Source: Sipunculus nudus
Taxonomy: Eukaryota > Annelida > Sipuncula > Golfingiida > Sipunculidae
Direction: 5' to 3'
DNA: 64,000 bases
Assembly (NCBI GenBank): GCA_026874595.1
Contig: CM049308.1
Span: 13,597,501-13,661,500, forward strand
Under the pieces are notes generated by a model. The model was not told where the DNA came from. It worked only from the letters and a program-made list of their open reading frames with translations, and searched no databases. Both the position numbers and the translations under genes were made by a program. Position 1 is the first letter of the stretch. Each line of letters opens with the position of its first letter. Below are positions 47,558-61,265 of the stretch, piece by piece.

Positions 47558-50500
47558 TGGGGATGATCACATATCCTGCTGGCAGAGGCGATCAAGGTGT
47601 GAAATGGAGCTTACAGGGTCCCAAGTGGCTTTTTAGGAAATCAATCCTTTTCTAAATCAGGATCCAAATGGCACAAACTGAGGGGTTGCAGGCAGGTGGA
47701 TTTGTCCACAGTGGTATTGATAAGCACAAATTTAACACTTTACTGTTTACTGTGAATAGAGCCATAAAATCATGTCGTTCCAGCCATGTCAGATGGAGCA
47801 TTCTGTGTGGAGCTCTTGTTTGTCACATGCAATTTTAACACACACATGTACGCACATATTCATGTGTGCTGTTGGACACATTGAAACACCACAGTTATAA
47901 AGTCTGACATGCGAGTGATTTTTCATGCACATACACATATACATGCACATGGAAACACAGCTTTAGAATGAAACAAAATTTGTTGCTAGGTGGCACTGGT
48001 GATTTGATACAGCCTTTGTATTTGCAATTATATATTAACCACTTTTTAAAAATTTTTTTTAGTGGAGCTAATGGCCTGTGGCCAATAATTCCTAAATGAA
48101 GTATTTTTTTCTTTATTTCTTTGTATCTGCAGGGTTTGGACATAAGCTGGCACAGAGGCTGGATGGTATGGGGGTGGTGGTGTTCGCTGGCTGTCTTGAC
48201 ATAGGGGCTGAAGGACCAGTAAGGTTAAAGAACTGCTGCAGCCGTAACCTGCAGCTGTTACAGTTAGACATCACCAGGGCCCACCAAGTCCTGGAGGCCT
48301 TCAAGCATGTACAGTACTATTTACAGGAGAACAGGCTGCCGTTCTGGGCTCTGGTTAACAATGCAGGTACTGTTCTCCAATTCTGATTAGATTAAAATGT
48401 AAACAAAAAAAAAAAAAATGTCCACTATGGGGACGCAAACCCTGCGCCAAAGATAGTGTTTAAAGTGGATCCCCTGGAATGTTAATTAAACCTGTGTTAA
48501 TTAAGCCTGTGCCACTTTCTAATTGAAATAATTGAAAAATGCCCCTGGACTTTGTGGTATTGCTGCCCTTGACTATAAACACATTAACACAAGGAACAGC
48601 AACGTGCTGCCTGTACGTTGGTTTACTGACAACTTTTTTGGAAACAATACGTATATATATATATATGTGGAGTGATGTCATTGTCCTCTGTGACATCAGG
48701 ACTCGCACTCCAAAGATGGCCATATCTTCACATGCTACTTCAACACTCATTCTTGGGTTATTTGGGCATAGATTTACACCAAAATTAAATTTCTTGGAGA
48801 TTTTCACAATACCAACCTGTATGATAAATTTCACTAACAGCAGTGATACTGTTCTTCAGATATCTTGTGGACACACACACACAGAATCGAGTTAAAATGA
48901 TAACCCTTGCTTCATGCAGGGTAAATGAATAATTCATGCTGTACACTCTCCAGTACAGAAAACAAGTAAAGTTACATAAAAACAATAAAAGTTTGTATAA
49001 TTGGACACGAGTTTAAATGTAAAGTGACTGGTTTGATATAACTTGACAATTTTACCAACTTATATCTACCTGTCTTTTCTCAAGGTGAAAATAAAGGTAT
49101 ATATGGTGAAAAAACCATACATCTAGATTTTGATTTTAAACAGGATATCTGGAATGTTCAACAAACTAACATTGAGACCTATTGTCCCTTTGCATCTGAC
49201 CAGCTTCAGGCTATCATAAATCAAGATTTGAATTATTTTTTTTTTCAGTGTGCAACACATTTCACAAAATGCAATTATACATTACTTATAAGAGATAAAT
49301 CAAGTGATTTTTATGTGCTTTTTATGGCATACCAAATTTTTAAAAATATTTTAACATAAAATGCACCTTCTCAATACATGTACCTTTGTATATTTTAAGG
49401 TAATTAAAATAGTTTTGCATGTCTTACATATTGGTATGTGATGTAAATTTATTATTATTTCTAAAGTGTCAACATATATGGAATTTTTCCTTTTCAAAAT
49501 AACAAAATCCAACAAAATTTACCGTCATATTTTTAAGGAGTATGCCACATGGGTGAGGTGGAGTTCTGTGACATGACTGACTACATACATGTGGCCAGTG
49601 TAAATTTGTTTGGAACAATCAATCTGACAAAAACGTTTCTACCCCTCCTCAGGCATCACCAAGGTGAGACCACACATTTCATCTAACACAGCATAAGCGT
49701 TAATCACACGCATGAATGAGCCAAACAATTTTTTTGTTATACTCTTTTTTTTAAGCAACTGCTGTCTCGGATATACTGGTATATTTTTGTTTCTAAATGG
49801 AAAGTTTATCTTGGAAATTTAAGTTGTAGGTGTAGACTTCATATACTACAAAATAATGAAACACTTGACTTCCAGGATTTTTAAGGAATACAGTTTAATT
49901 ATTTTATCTCAGACAACTGATTTGAATAACAAATATTCTAGCCTACACTCATGTATTTAATATGTCTACCTCCTTCTGCACCTGCAAATGAGTTTCAGCC
50001 CTGTAATTCCAGGACGTGTTGTGGCTGTGACAAGCATGAACTCAAGGTGTCCACCACCAGGTGGCTCTGTCTACAGCATCACACAAGCTGGGCTGGTGTC
50101 CTTCTTTGACTGCCTGCGTTTAGAGATGCATAAATGGGATGTTGATGTGGTGTCGGTTGAACCTGGCAACTATAGTGGAGCAACTAACTTTCTTAAGGTA
50201 AGTCACAAATGAACTTCAGGTATAACCCTTTATTGATTCAATAATTAACAATTCATGACAATTATATATTTTCATGAACATTAAAGTTGATAACCAGCTC
50301 AGTTTTCATTCTTTCTTTATAAATTTTAGCCAAGAGACAATTTTCTATGGGTTATGTGTATGTTATGCATAAATCTTATAATCAGTTATTACAACCTGGT
50401 AAATTCAGGTAATATGCAGGTTATTACAGTGCTTGTTTGACTGATGGATGTTGCTAACATAGGATGGTTGAAACAGAAAGCAAGAAAAGGTTGTGTGTAC

Positions 50501-53500
50501 TTGGTATCTGTTTGTGGTCAGAATTGGTTGTAAAATCATATTCAGTGATTGCAAATGATGATTATTTATCAGTCACTTTATGTTACTTCTATATTAGAGT
50601 AAAGTTTACTTTATAGAATTATAAAGAGAATATTGACCAAGGCAGTCTGAAAGGTCAAGGTAGTGACCAAGTTGTTGACCTTCTGCTCCAGTCTTAATGC
50701 TGTTTGCTACTTTGTGTCCTGTCTTTCTCATATCTCTGACAGGATTATAATATTTAATTTATATTTTTTAAATGATTTCTTTGCACGTACTTACATAATT
50801 GTTGGTGATCAGTTATGCTTAAATGCAACCAATCTTATTCATTAGGAAAGAAAACCGACAATCCTTGAACTGATTAACTGGCACACCATAAGTTTATTTG
50901 ACCAGATAAGACATGGTTCAGCCAGTAGTAGTAGTAGTAGTGGTAGTATTCTTTAATAGAGTGACAAGTACATTCAGATACATATATAATTATACATATC
51001 AGTGCACCCGGCCCCATGGACCTATTAGTCACTTCATAACTTGGAACAAAATAAGTGATTCGCATACACTTGACATACAATTGCTTGCTCCAAATTTCAT
51101 AACATCTGCATAAATATTTTGCTAGCTTTCAAGATTTCTTTTCACACAACCAGGATATTTTAATATTTTCAGTAAAAGTAGATGTTGGCCAGTTTGTACC
51201 AGAAAATAATGTCTGACGTTCCTGCTCATACAAAGGACAGTGAAAAAGGAAGTGGACCTCATCTTCAATACACTCATTCAATTTAAAACAGATTCTTTGT
51301 TTAATATTTATGTAGTATTTCAGTAGCTGTGTCCATATCTGTATTTATACAACAAAGCTTAGCACGTCTGATATCTGTTACAGATGGACCAGGTGAACAC
51401 GTGGGTCAGCCAGCAGCTGTCGTATACATCAAAACAAGTAACTGAAGCCTATGGAGAGGAATATGTTCGGCATTATCTGAGGTCCACCGCGGAGCACATT
51501 AAAGCCAGTCCAACAAGCATGGGGCCTGTCATTGACCAGCTTGTTGATGCTCTGACTCACTCCCACCCAAAGATCAGATACATTTCCTCTGAGACCAGCT
51601 ATTGGCTACTAGACTGGCAGAAGGTAATATACCATAAAGTTAGTAATATATTTATATATATTCTAAATTTTTATAATGGAGCTATCTCACAAGCTGTAAC
51701 ATTGTGGATTTTTAGTTAACTTGTGGTATACCTTCATTTCAAACATCTGACTTGCGACATCCAAGTTTTCCATGTAGCAAGTTCAGTTCCCTTGCTTGAC
51801 ACATGATATGAGTGGTTGCTGATAGTTGTTTGCTGTAATAGTCCCTGCATTATTAAATGTGAAACTTCTAAAGATTTATTTTGAAAATATGAAAAATACC
51901 CCCTTAGGGCTCATTTTGCATTGTTGTAATCAGTTAAAAAGAAATGTGCAGTTCCCAGGCTTTCCAAGGTGTTGCCACAGAGGAGTTCAGTGACAAAGGT
52001 CTAGTGGTGCCACCATCAGTTATAGATTATGATACTGAAGTATATGCAATTTCTTTTTTTTAGAACTACATGTATTACTGTATATGAATGTCAGTATACT
52101 CATAAACCACTGCCAGTATACTGATAAAATGTTTAACTCTATAAACCATAATTTTCCAACAAAATCTGTAGCCTCCGAACTATGTGGGTCACTGAAACTC
52201 TGCTGTGTATATGGGATGAAAAATGTTCAGGATGCATCAAAATAATTTAGCAAAAGCACTTCAGTGAGGGGATAAAGCCATTACCTGGTCAGAGAGCTTT
52301 TCAATTTGTTCAGTTCTATGCACTATTGAAGAATTAGTTAAAGTGCTGGTCCCTGAATTACCATGAGAATTTGTTTAATTGCAGATCCTGATGCGAGTAG
52401 GTCTTCCTGATTCTGTGTGTGAAACGCTAAGAAGACGCTGGTTCTATGATGGGTTCCCTACACCTAAAGCCAAGCAGATGCCAAACTTTACATAAAATCA
52501 TCATTTTGTGCCATGGTGAAAACCTGCAGTCTTGTTTACATTTGCATATTTGTCTATTGTATCCTGATTGTACTTGAGAACAGTTTTCAGGTAATAGGTC
52601 AGAGGTCACAATCAGAATAGGTCATATGTCACAATCAGTATAGGTTACAGGTTATAGGTCACAATCTCATCTATATTTACATCAACATGGCTGTGATTTT
52701 TTGCATATTCATACAAACATCTCATTTTATTTAATAGTTAAAATAAATTATATTATTCTACATAGGAAGTTAGTATTTTCTAGTATCATGCCAGTATGAC
52801 AGATGATGTACAGTATTTAAAAAAAAATCTCAATCTAACAAAGTTCACGAATTTACATAGTTTAAGGCAGATTGAGTTTAGTTTATTTAAGAAGTTTTAG
52901 ATGGCATTTCAGTGTCACTGTCTTTTTTTATTTCAATATTTATATTATATTCCTCTTTATAGTGGAGCAGCAAGTAAGCTAATATAGCTCTTCTGTATTT
53001 GGGTGCTAACTCTAAGCAGGCATTGTTTTGTAAGAAAAAGTGTCAATTTAAAGGAAGACTGACTTAAGAAGACCTGCCTTCATGAATATGTGACAATTTT
53101 ATAAAAGTGATTTAATAATACTTTGTGACAATGTTCAAAATGCTCATCACAAGACAATCAGTATACAGTAGATTCTCTATAACAATGTTCATATTTCAGT
53201 GTTACTGGAGATTTCATTTATGGAACTTTTATGCTTTTTTGTTGGTCTGACTTGAACTGAAATTCACAAGATTACTGTATGGACTGCTTTTGAAATTGGG
53301 GTCTCCAAATGATATGAACACATTATCTTTGGGCCAACAGAGAAAATATCCAAATGAATGGGCATATATACAATATGACTGATAAATTTAAGAACCTTTT
53401 CATTGTTGTCTGACACATCTTAAATCAGTTTTTTAGGAAGTCTTATTCTGAAGCATAATATTAGTGAGTGAGATTCAATGCTTATCATTTATTTTACTAG

Positions 53501-56500
53501 TGTACGCATTAGTAATATATATATATCTACAAACACCATGCACCACCACAGACACCAAGGTGCAATTTCCATTACTTTATACACATTTACATACCCTTTT
53601 TTTAAAGACTTTAATGATCCATTACACTAGTTTTATGTTTTGAAGTGTAAATTACATTTTAGCATAAAAGTACATTTTTGGTGCAACATAGAATGTAACC
53701 AATAATTCACTGAGTGCCTGCAATACTTTTTTACATGTCATAGTTATCCAACATTTTTTATGATTGCTAATATTATACATCATAGTTCAGAACCTTTTAA
53801 AATAAAGATTTACATTAAAATAAAAAAGTCAATTCAGTAATGAATTTTGTTATTTATTTATACTCGAAGATCTACATGAATTATATCACAAAGAATGAGC
53901 ATCACAATGATATAAGTAATTACCTCAAAAAATAGAGGATATGCTTTTACCAGCTTACTGTCCCCACTGCTGATGGTGCTTTTGGCAGTCATGGGGTGGG
54001 GTGGGGTTGGGGGACTTATTGTGAACATCTGTCAGTCTTCCCATCTGACTCTCCGCCAAAAATATGGTGTTATTGAAACAACTTGAAATCAAACTGACAG
54101 TCACCATTGATTGATCTCACAAAGGGCTTGGTAAGTTTAAATATGGATGAACTTGATGCATTTTTCAATGTCACACAGGCATTACTGTCACAATACTGTG
54201 TGTAACTAATATTACACTGATAAGTCTTTTTAAGAAGTGTCTCTCAAATTTCCCACTGGTCTTCAAAACCTTTTCTGAGGCTACTTCTCTAATTGGTAGG
54301 GAAAAATGATCTGTTCAAGTGACTAACATTCTTCAGTTTGGATTGTTTGTCTGTTAGCAGGTGTGCAAAAAAGTTAAACAAAAAAATTCAGGAAATTTTC
54401 ATTAAGAATTATTTTGAAATAAAGATCCTTGAAAACTGATTGCTAAAGCCAGGCTGACAACTTATGTTAAACTTCCTCTCAATAGCCAGTCAAACAATCC
54501 AGTTGTTATACGCTTATGTAAACATGGTATGAGCAATACCAGTACCTGTTCTTCCATCTGTCCATTCACCTTTTAGTGGTGCCAATAGTATAAACACAAG
54601 AAACTATGAGTTTTTTCCTGAAACTTGCTATGAATACTTCTCAACCCAGAATCTGCTTATATTAACGGAAGTCAGAGTTCACCAAATATAAAATCTGATT
54701 AGGACTATTATTATTCACCCTTGCTCTTATTAGTTCCTGGTGGCCTGGACAGTCAAGTGGTAAAACGCTTGACATTCTCCCTTAATGACCTGGGAATGAT
54801 GTTGCTGTGGGAGCGAGTTGTACTGGCTGTATTGCTTGTTTTCTGTTGGTCCTCCAGTTTCATCTATTCCCACACAATGCTGAACTTTCCTAGCTAAGGA
54901 GAGTGCCTTGTATTAGTTATTATAACTAGTTCCACAGCCCAGGTAAAAATGAGGTTCATATGTAATCCTGATTCTTACCTGTAAACCACTGCTACATCCA
55001 GGGCACCTGTCACTAACAGATTGTATGGCTGTTCTGTCTCCTCTGTTATTTCTTCTGAAATTTCTGTTAATACAAAATAATAATCAAAATATCCAGACCT
55101 ACAATGTGCTTGATAAACTTACATTTCAAAATCTACACTTTACTTATTCGCAGAATCACTTTTACAAAGCACCTGTCATGAAAATACTATGATTTTACAG
55201 AAATCTTTTATTTTTTGGTTTATTAACTTGACTTATACCACAGTGCTCATAGAGTCGAGTAAAGTTCCACTCCTGTTATGATAAATACAGAAATTTGACC
55301 AAACCTGACTAATTCCTTTTCATATTAGGGGGACCCTTGTGATACACCTTTAACTTAAATAGGTGGAGAATAGGTGGATCTTGCTAAACACCGAAAAGAA
55401 TAAAAAAGTACTGAAAAGTAACAGAATAGTACCAAAAAGTACTGAAAAGTAACAGAAGAATACCAAAAAGTACTGAAAAGTAACAGAAGAGTACCAAAAA
55501 GTACTGAAAAGTAACAGAAGAGAACCAAAACGTACTGAAAAGTAACAGAAGAGTACCAAAAAGTACTGAAAAGTAACAGAAGAGTACCAAAACGTACTGA
55601 AAAGTAACAGAAGAGTACCAAAAAGTACTGAAAAGTAACAGAAGAGTACCAAAACGTACTGAAAAGTAACAGAAGAGTACCAAAACGTACTGAAAAGTAA
55701 CAGAAGAGTACCAAAACGTACTGAAAAGTAACAGAAGAGTACCAAAAAGTACTGAAAAGTAACAGAAGAGTACTGAAAAGTAACAGAAGAGTACCAAAAC
55801 GTACTGAAAAGTAACAGAAGAGTACCAAAAAGTACTGAAAAGTAACAGAAGAGTACTAAAAAGTAACAGAAGAGTACCAAAAAGTACTGAAAAGTAACAG
55901 AAGAGTACCAAAAAGTACTGAAAAGTAACAGAAGAGTACTGAAAAGTAACAGAAGAGTACCAAAAAGTACTGAAAAGTAACAGAAGAGTACCAAAAAGTA
56001 CTGAAAAGTAACAGAAGAGTACCAAAAAGTACTGAAAAGTTACTGAATTGATCAAAATACTGAAAATAGTATTCAAAAGTTACCTAAAAGTACAAAAAAG
56101 TACTGAAAAGAACTGAAATATTAATGAAAGACTTAAAAGGAACATTAAAGATATTGTGTGCCGTTTTCATTGTCAGTACTGAAAAACAAAAAGTTTATGA
56201 TTTTTTCTGTAACTTTTTGGTGATTAATACTCCAGACAATTTTATGGATGAGCACTTAGTTGCAAACTGTTGACCGCAACTGAACCCTCACCCCTGGAGC
56301 AGCAGAGAATAAAAAATCTCACAGTATAATTTAACAACATTTTAATTTATTATCCCTTTCACTAAGACAAACAATCTCCTTGCTTAAAGAAGCTGGAGTT
56401 TATCAATAACACAGACAAAGGGAGTGGCTGACATTGTGACTTACCTTCTGGTACAAAAGAAGGACAGCACGCTTGTTGCTTCATCCGGAATATCTCAACA

Positions 56501-59500
56501 GATGTCACAGGACCATCATGCTGTACCATCCAGCTATTCACCACACCTGTCAGAAAGATGAGGAATAATATAAGTGACATAAATGTCAAAATCCATTCTC
56601 AATATAGATCACTAGAGTAGACAACCAGTGACCCATGGGTCATGGCACTCAGCTGGCTAGAGCTTTTCAGCTATCTTTGTCCAAAAGTGAGAGATTTCTA
56701 TTTTCAACATAAAGATACTTATATTTTTATAATGATCTTTTGGTTGACCATCACTTTATGGAACAAATTAGCTACTGTTATAAGTATGCAACATAAGTAT
56801 GCTGACTTACGTTTACTGGCAACATCCACGGAGGCAGCCTGGACCGTGCCGTTCTCACATCCCCAGGCCGTTAGCCGTGTCTTGTCATCCTGTACATACT
56901 TAATGTTGATCCAGGTCACACTGGGGAGGTAAAGTTAAAAATCATAATCTGGTCATATTGTTTACGTTACTATAAATGCCAGGTTAAGTGAAACCTGTGT
57001 AATAAGACCACCTGTGGGACTGGCCAAAAGTGGTCTTAATTCAAGGGTGGTCATATTAGAGTGGTCAGTTTTATCTATGTGAATACTTTCTGTTCAATCA
57101 AGGGTGGTCTTAATAGACAGGTGGTCTTTTTAGACAGGTGGTTCATGGACTGGTTTCTTTGTATTTTATTTGATATAAAATTACAATTCTCATGGTTTTA
57201 AATAATACCATTGTTTTCATCCTTATTCAATACTGAAGTAAATTCAACAAGATTAACCAAACATATACATTATAAAATAGCCATTAAAACAGTACATACT
57301 TGCTGTCTAGCTGCTGAAATTCTGGGAAGAATTCATCTGAAGACATCTCGTTGAATGTCTGATTTTCTCTGTTCTGTGGAAAATATTTATGTAGAGTTAT
57401 TGTTCTGTGTCACATTATACACAATGAAACATGCATCATCCAGGGCTTTAAATACAGAAATACTGGAGAGACCAGGATACTCAGGCTAACTTTTGAGAGC
57501 CTCGCATGGGATTTTAGAGCAGACCAAGATAATATCTGTGTAATATTTTAAGGGGGTTTGGAAATTTAACAAAATTATTTTGTTTTTTTTGTCAATATAT
57601 TATCAGTATATGGTTAAACATTGTGTCATTATATGATTTTCTGTTTATATCAAATGTTAGGGTCACTTGTCAGTGCATTTTGTCACTGGTTTGTTTGAGG
57701 TAGCTGGCAAAAGCCAGTGACTGGTACCATAGCCAGGTTTGATCCTCTTGGTCCATCAGCAAGATATTCATGCATCCCATGGGACACTCACAACCAAGCA
57801 TCCAAAAGAGATTTTGAGAATCACAGACACTTACACCAGCATTCCTGAAAGCCCTGATTAACAGATATACAAATATTGGCAAAATTCATTGCTGCCAGGT
57901 TTGCATAGAACATTCAATATTAAGTACTGGATGACCCACTATTGAAAATATGAAGTTACATAGGGAAATGGTGTAAAACAACTATTATTGAAATGGTGTA
58001 AAATAGAAATTCAAGAACATGTTGGGTTGCATCTTTTTTTTACTCTAAATATACAATATACAACGTTATAAAACAAAGTGTGTGTCTGTAAATTAAAGAA
58101 TCAGTAGAATTCAAGATGTGAAACTTTTCAATATCATAATGATACACCATGCATTCTCTTGAGTAAAACATAAAAATATTTTATTTTTTAAAATATTTTA
58201 CCAAACACCAGAATATGGTAAGATTCAACTGTAAGATTCATGACTTTAGGACAGCAAATTATCTAAAATATTATTTAAATTTAAAATTAATTTTTAAGTT
58301 AATATTCTTTTGATTACAGCAGGTATTTACCTCTCTGTACATGTGAACAGTCCTGTCTCCACCACTCAAGAGGAAAACCGTTTCTCTATTAGCCTCTGTC
58401 ACAAGTCTGAAAGATTTCAACATGATTATTAACTCATAATTACGATAATTCAAAATTGGAAATGTCAAAAATTATCAAACTGGTAATAACAGGTTTTAAG
58501 GAATTACACAATTTGCAATAATGATTTGCAGGATAACATTTTATAAAATTATCATTATTATTATTATTTACTTTCTGAAGACAAACCACCGATTTTATTG
58601 CTGTTTGCAACTAAAGTGGTCGCGGATACTCAAGTAATGATATTTATAAATAAGCATAAATAATATAATACTGTATCACTTTTTTAATCAGAATATTCCC
58701 TTAATTTTTTTAGAAAAGAAACATAAGCTGCAAATCATAAATTAAAGGGAAGTCTTATTTATACTACACTTTTATCATACAGAATTCTTATGAACATTTT
58801 AACTTGAAAGAATTTTTCAGTCTAAGGTCATCATAAACTCACTCGGTATGCATCAACTGGTAAGGGATGAAGTCCAACTGATGGTAGTCACAGGCCTCTT
58901 AAAAAAGGAAAAGAAGTATTATAAAATAAAATCAATAATTTTTTTCCATGAAAGTTTGTTAAAGGAATGATTTAACCATCACTTTTCTGTGTTATCTTAC
59001 CTTGTTTTCTCCTGATCAGATCACCTTTTTTTAAATTTGATCCTGCACCTGATATAGCCTTGGTAGCCTTGAGATACCCGGTCGAAGAATTCTTTAAATT
59101 AAACATGACCCAGGCATTTTCTTCATCTAGGAGTATTAAGTTGATCAGCATCTTTAAGGGAATCCTGATTTGTAAATATTTCAAGAGATAACTTGTAAAG
59201 TATTGTAAAAGTAATGTAAACCATACAAAACTGTATCAACTGTATCACTACTGTATATCACATTTTATAATTAGATGTATATAAACAAACGAGCCTAGCA
59301 CAAAGAGTGCCTCACCACATGCATTACTAGAAAAGTACAATGTCTGTGTGGCCAAAATTTCCCTATATCCCAATTCAAATTAGTATTCACTTGATATCCC
59401 TTTTCTGAGGAATGTATATTATTTGGGAACTTTTGGAGTTCTTATTTACTGCCTCATTTTGAGGAAAGTGGAAATGACCATTAGGCTAGCAAGAAGCAAT

Positions 59501-61209
59501 TAAAGTGGTGGTTCCAAATGCATAAGGTTATTATCACATGTAATGTCAATATGTCTGCAAATTTGATGAAGAACTCTGCAGGGGTTTCATGGATGTTTCG
59601 TAAAAGAAGGGGGTAGAGAATGGACAGCTCAAAAGGTGGACTGACAGAGGCAGACATGGCAGGGGACTAATAAGGAAATATTTTATGAAACTGAGGCAAG
59701 ATGTGACTACAGTAAGTAGAATACTTACGTGCAATGCCATCAATGTCACTCGGTGCACCATGGTCCCATTGGGAATAGATGTTCAGAACTTGAAATGGCT
59801 TCCCATCTGTTGTCTAGTGGTGGCAGTTCAGATAATAAAACATAAATTATTAAGCAAAACTGTATTCACCTTAAATCATCCACTGAGTTTTATCTTCTTA
59901 GTATTCTTTAAATATTCAGCCACTTACAACTCTGACATAAATAATGGTAGAATATTTAACAAGAGACTTGAAACATAGTTTTCAAGACTTTGGAGTCATC
60001 TGCAGGTGTAATGTATAATAAGAAATACAATATTCACCAATGTAAATTTCTGTTATAAATCTGAAAAATTAGCTGGTTAGATGAATCCTATCTTCACATT
60101 TTTAAAACAGGCTGTTCCAATTTGATATAAGTAACTAAGTATATTTGTATCTGGGGAAAAGGAAATATTAAATTTGTATGATTTTGTTTATAAAGACAAA
60201 AATGCTTTCAATTTAACCAACTCATTTTTACCGAGTATATTTTAGCAATCATCTGAGTATTACTTACACGCTTAATTTGTTTATAACACATGTAAAAGCA
60301 CACAATTTTATAATTTTTAAAATATATCCATAAACTTTTAATTAATGTTTAAATATAAATAATACCTTTATGAATGTGATTCCAACAACTGTGCCAGTGT
60401 TTGGCTGTGGTTTGGTGAATGCATCAATGGAGACAATCTCAGCATCACCTGAAAAATCATCAATTCCTTTACCATATTGCAGAAACAAAATATATAACAT
60501 AATATGTAGTAAACCTTACACACCATATGCAATGGGCTCATACTGGGTCCAACTGGTAATATGGTTCAGAAGAACAATTTCCCAGGATTCAAAGTACTGG
60601 GCATTGTCAGATACTGACAGATACATATTAATAAAGCTAGTTCTTAATTATATTGGGCAACTACATTTTGGTTTTCTATCATGTTAAAAAATGTATCATG
60701 TGAAATACAATGTCTTATGAAATTATTGCTTGGAAAATTTATATGCATAACAAATCACTGCTAATCTCTGTAAATTTGATTGGAAATAGATCAATCTTTT
60801 AACAACTTTCAGATTTTTCTTTCTTTATTCTGGTTTCTGATAAACAATCAAATTTGGTTCTCATTTTGTCAGTTTTTGATAAATATTTTTTTGGACAAAT
60901 CATTACTGGTGTTCAGATAAATGATCCTTGAGCTGCTGTAGCTGTAGTTGGGACAGGGTGTACTTTTTCACTTGACTTTGACCAACCTGGAAATGACCAG
61001 GCTATATCTTTTTTTAAACTTTGCTTGTATTATCATTTATCAATTAACCCTATATAAAGGGGGGTGGGGCGCAATGTTGATAATTAATATATTATATGCC
61101 AAAACCACTGATACAATAAATATTCAAACAGTTTCTAATTATACATAGAAATATGCCTAATTAGATAAATAAGAATAAAAAATGATATGTATTAAACTTG
61201 TAATAATGA

Positions 61210-61265
<56 letters not shown>

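Noticed and set aside
55350-56076. Three long overlapping minus-strand frames (157-230 codons)
   Set aside because: They are by-products of a stop-free 31-bp tandem repeat inside KPTN intron 8; composition is purely repetitive.
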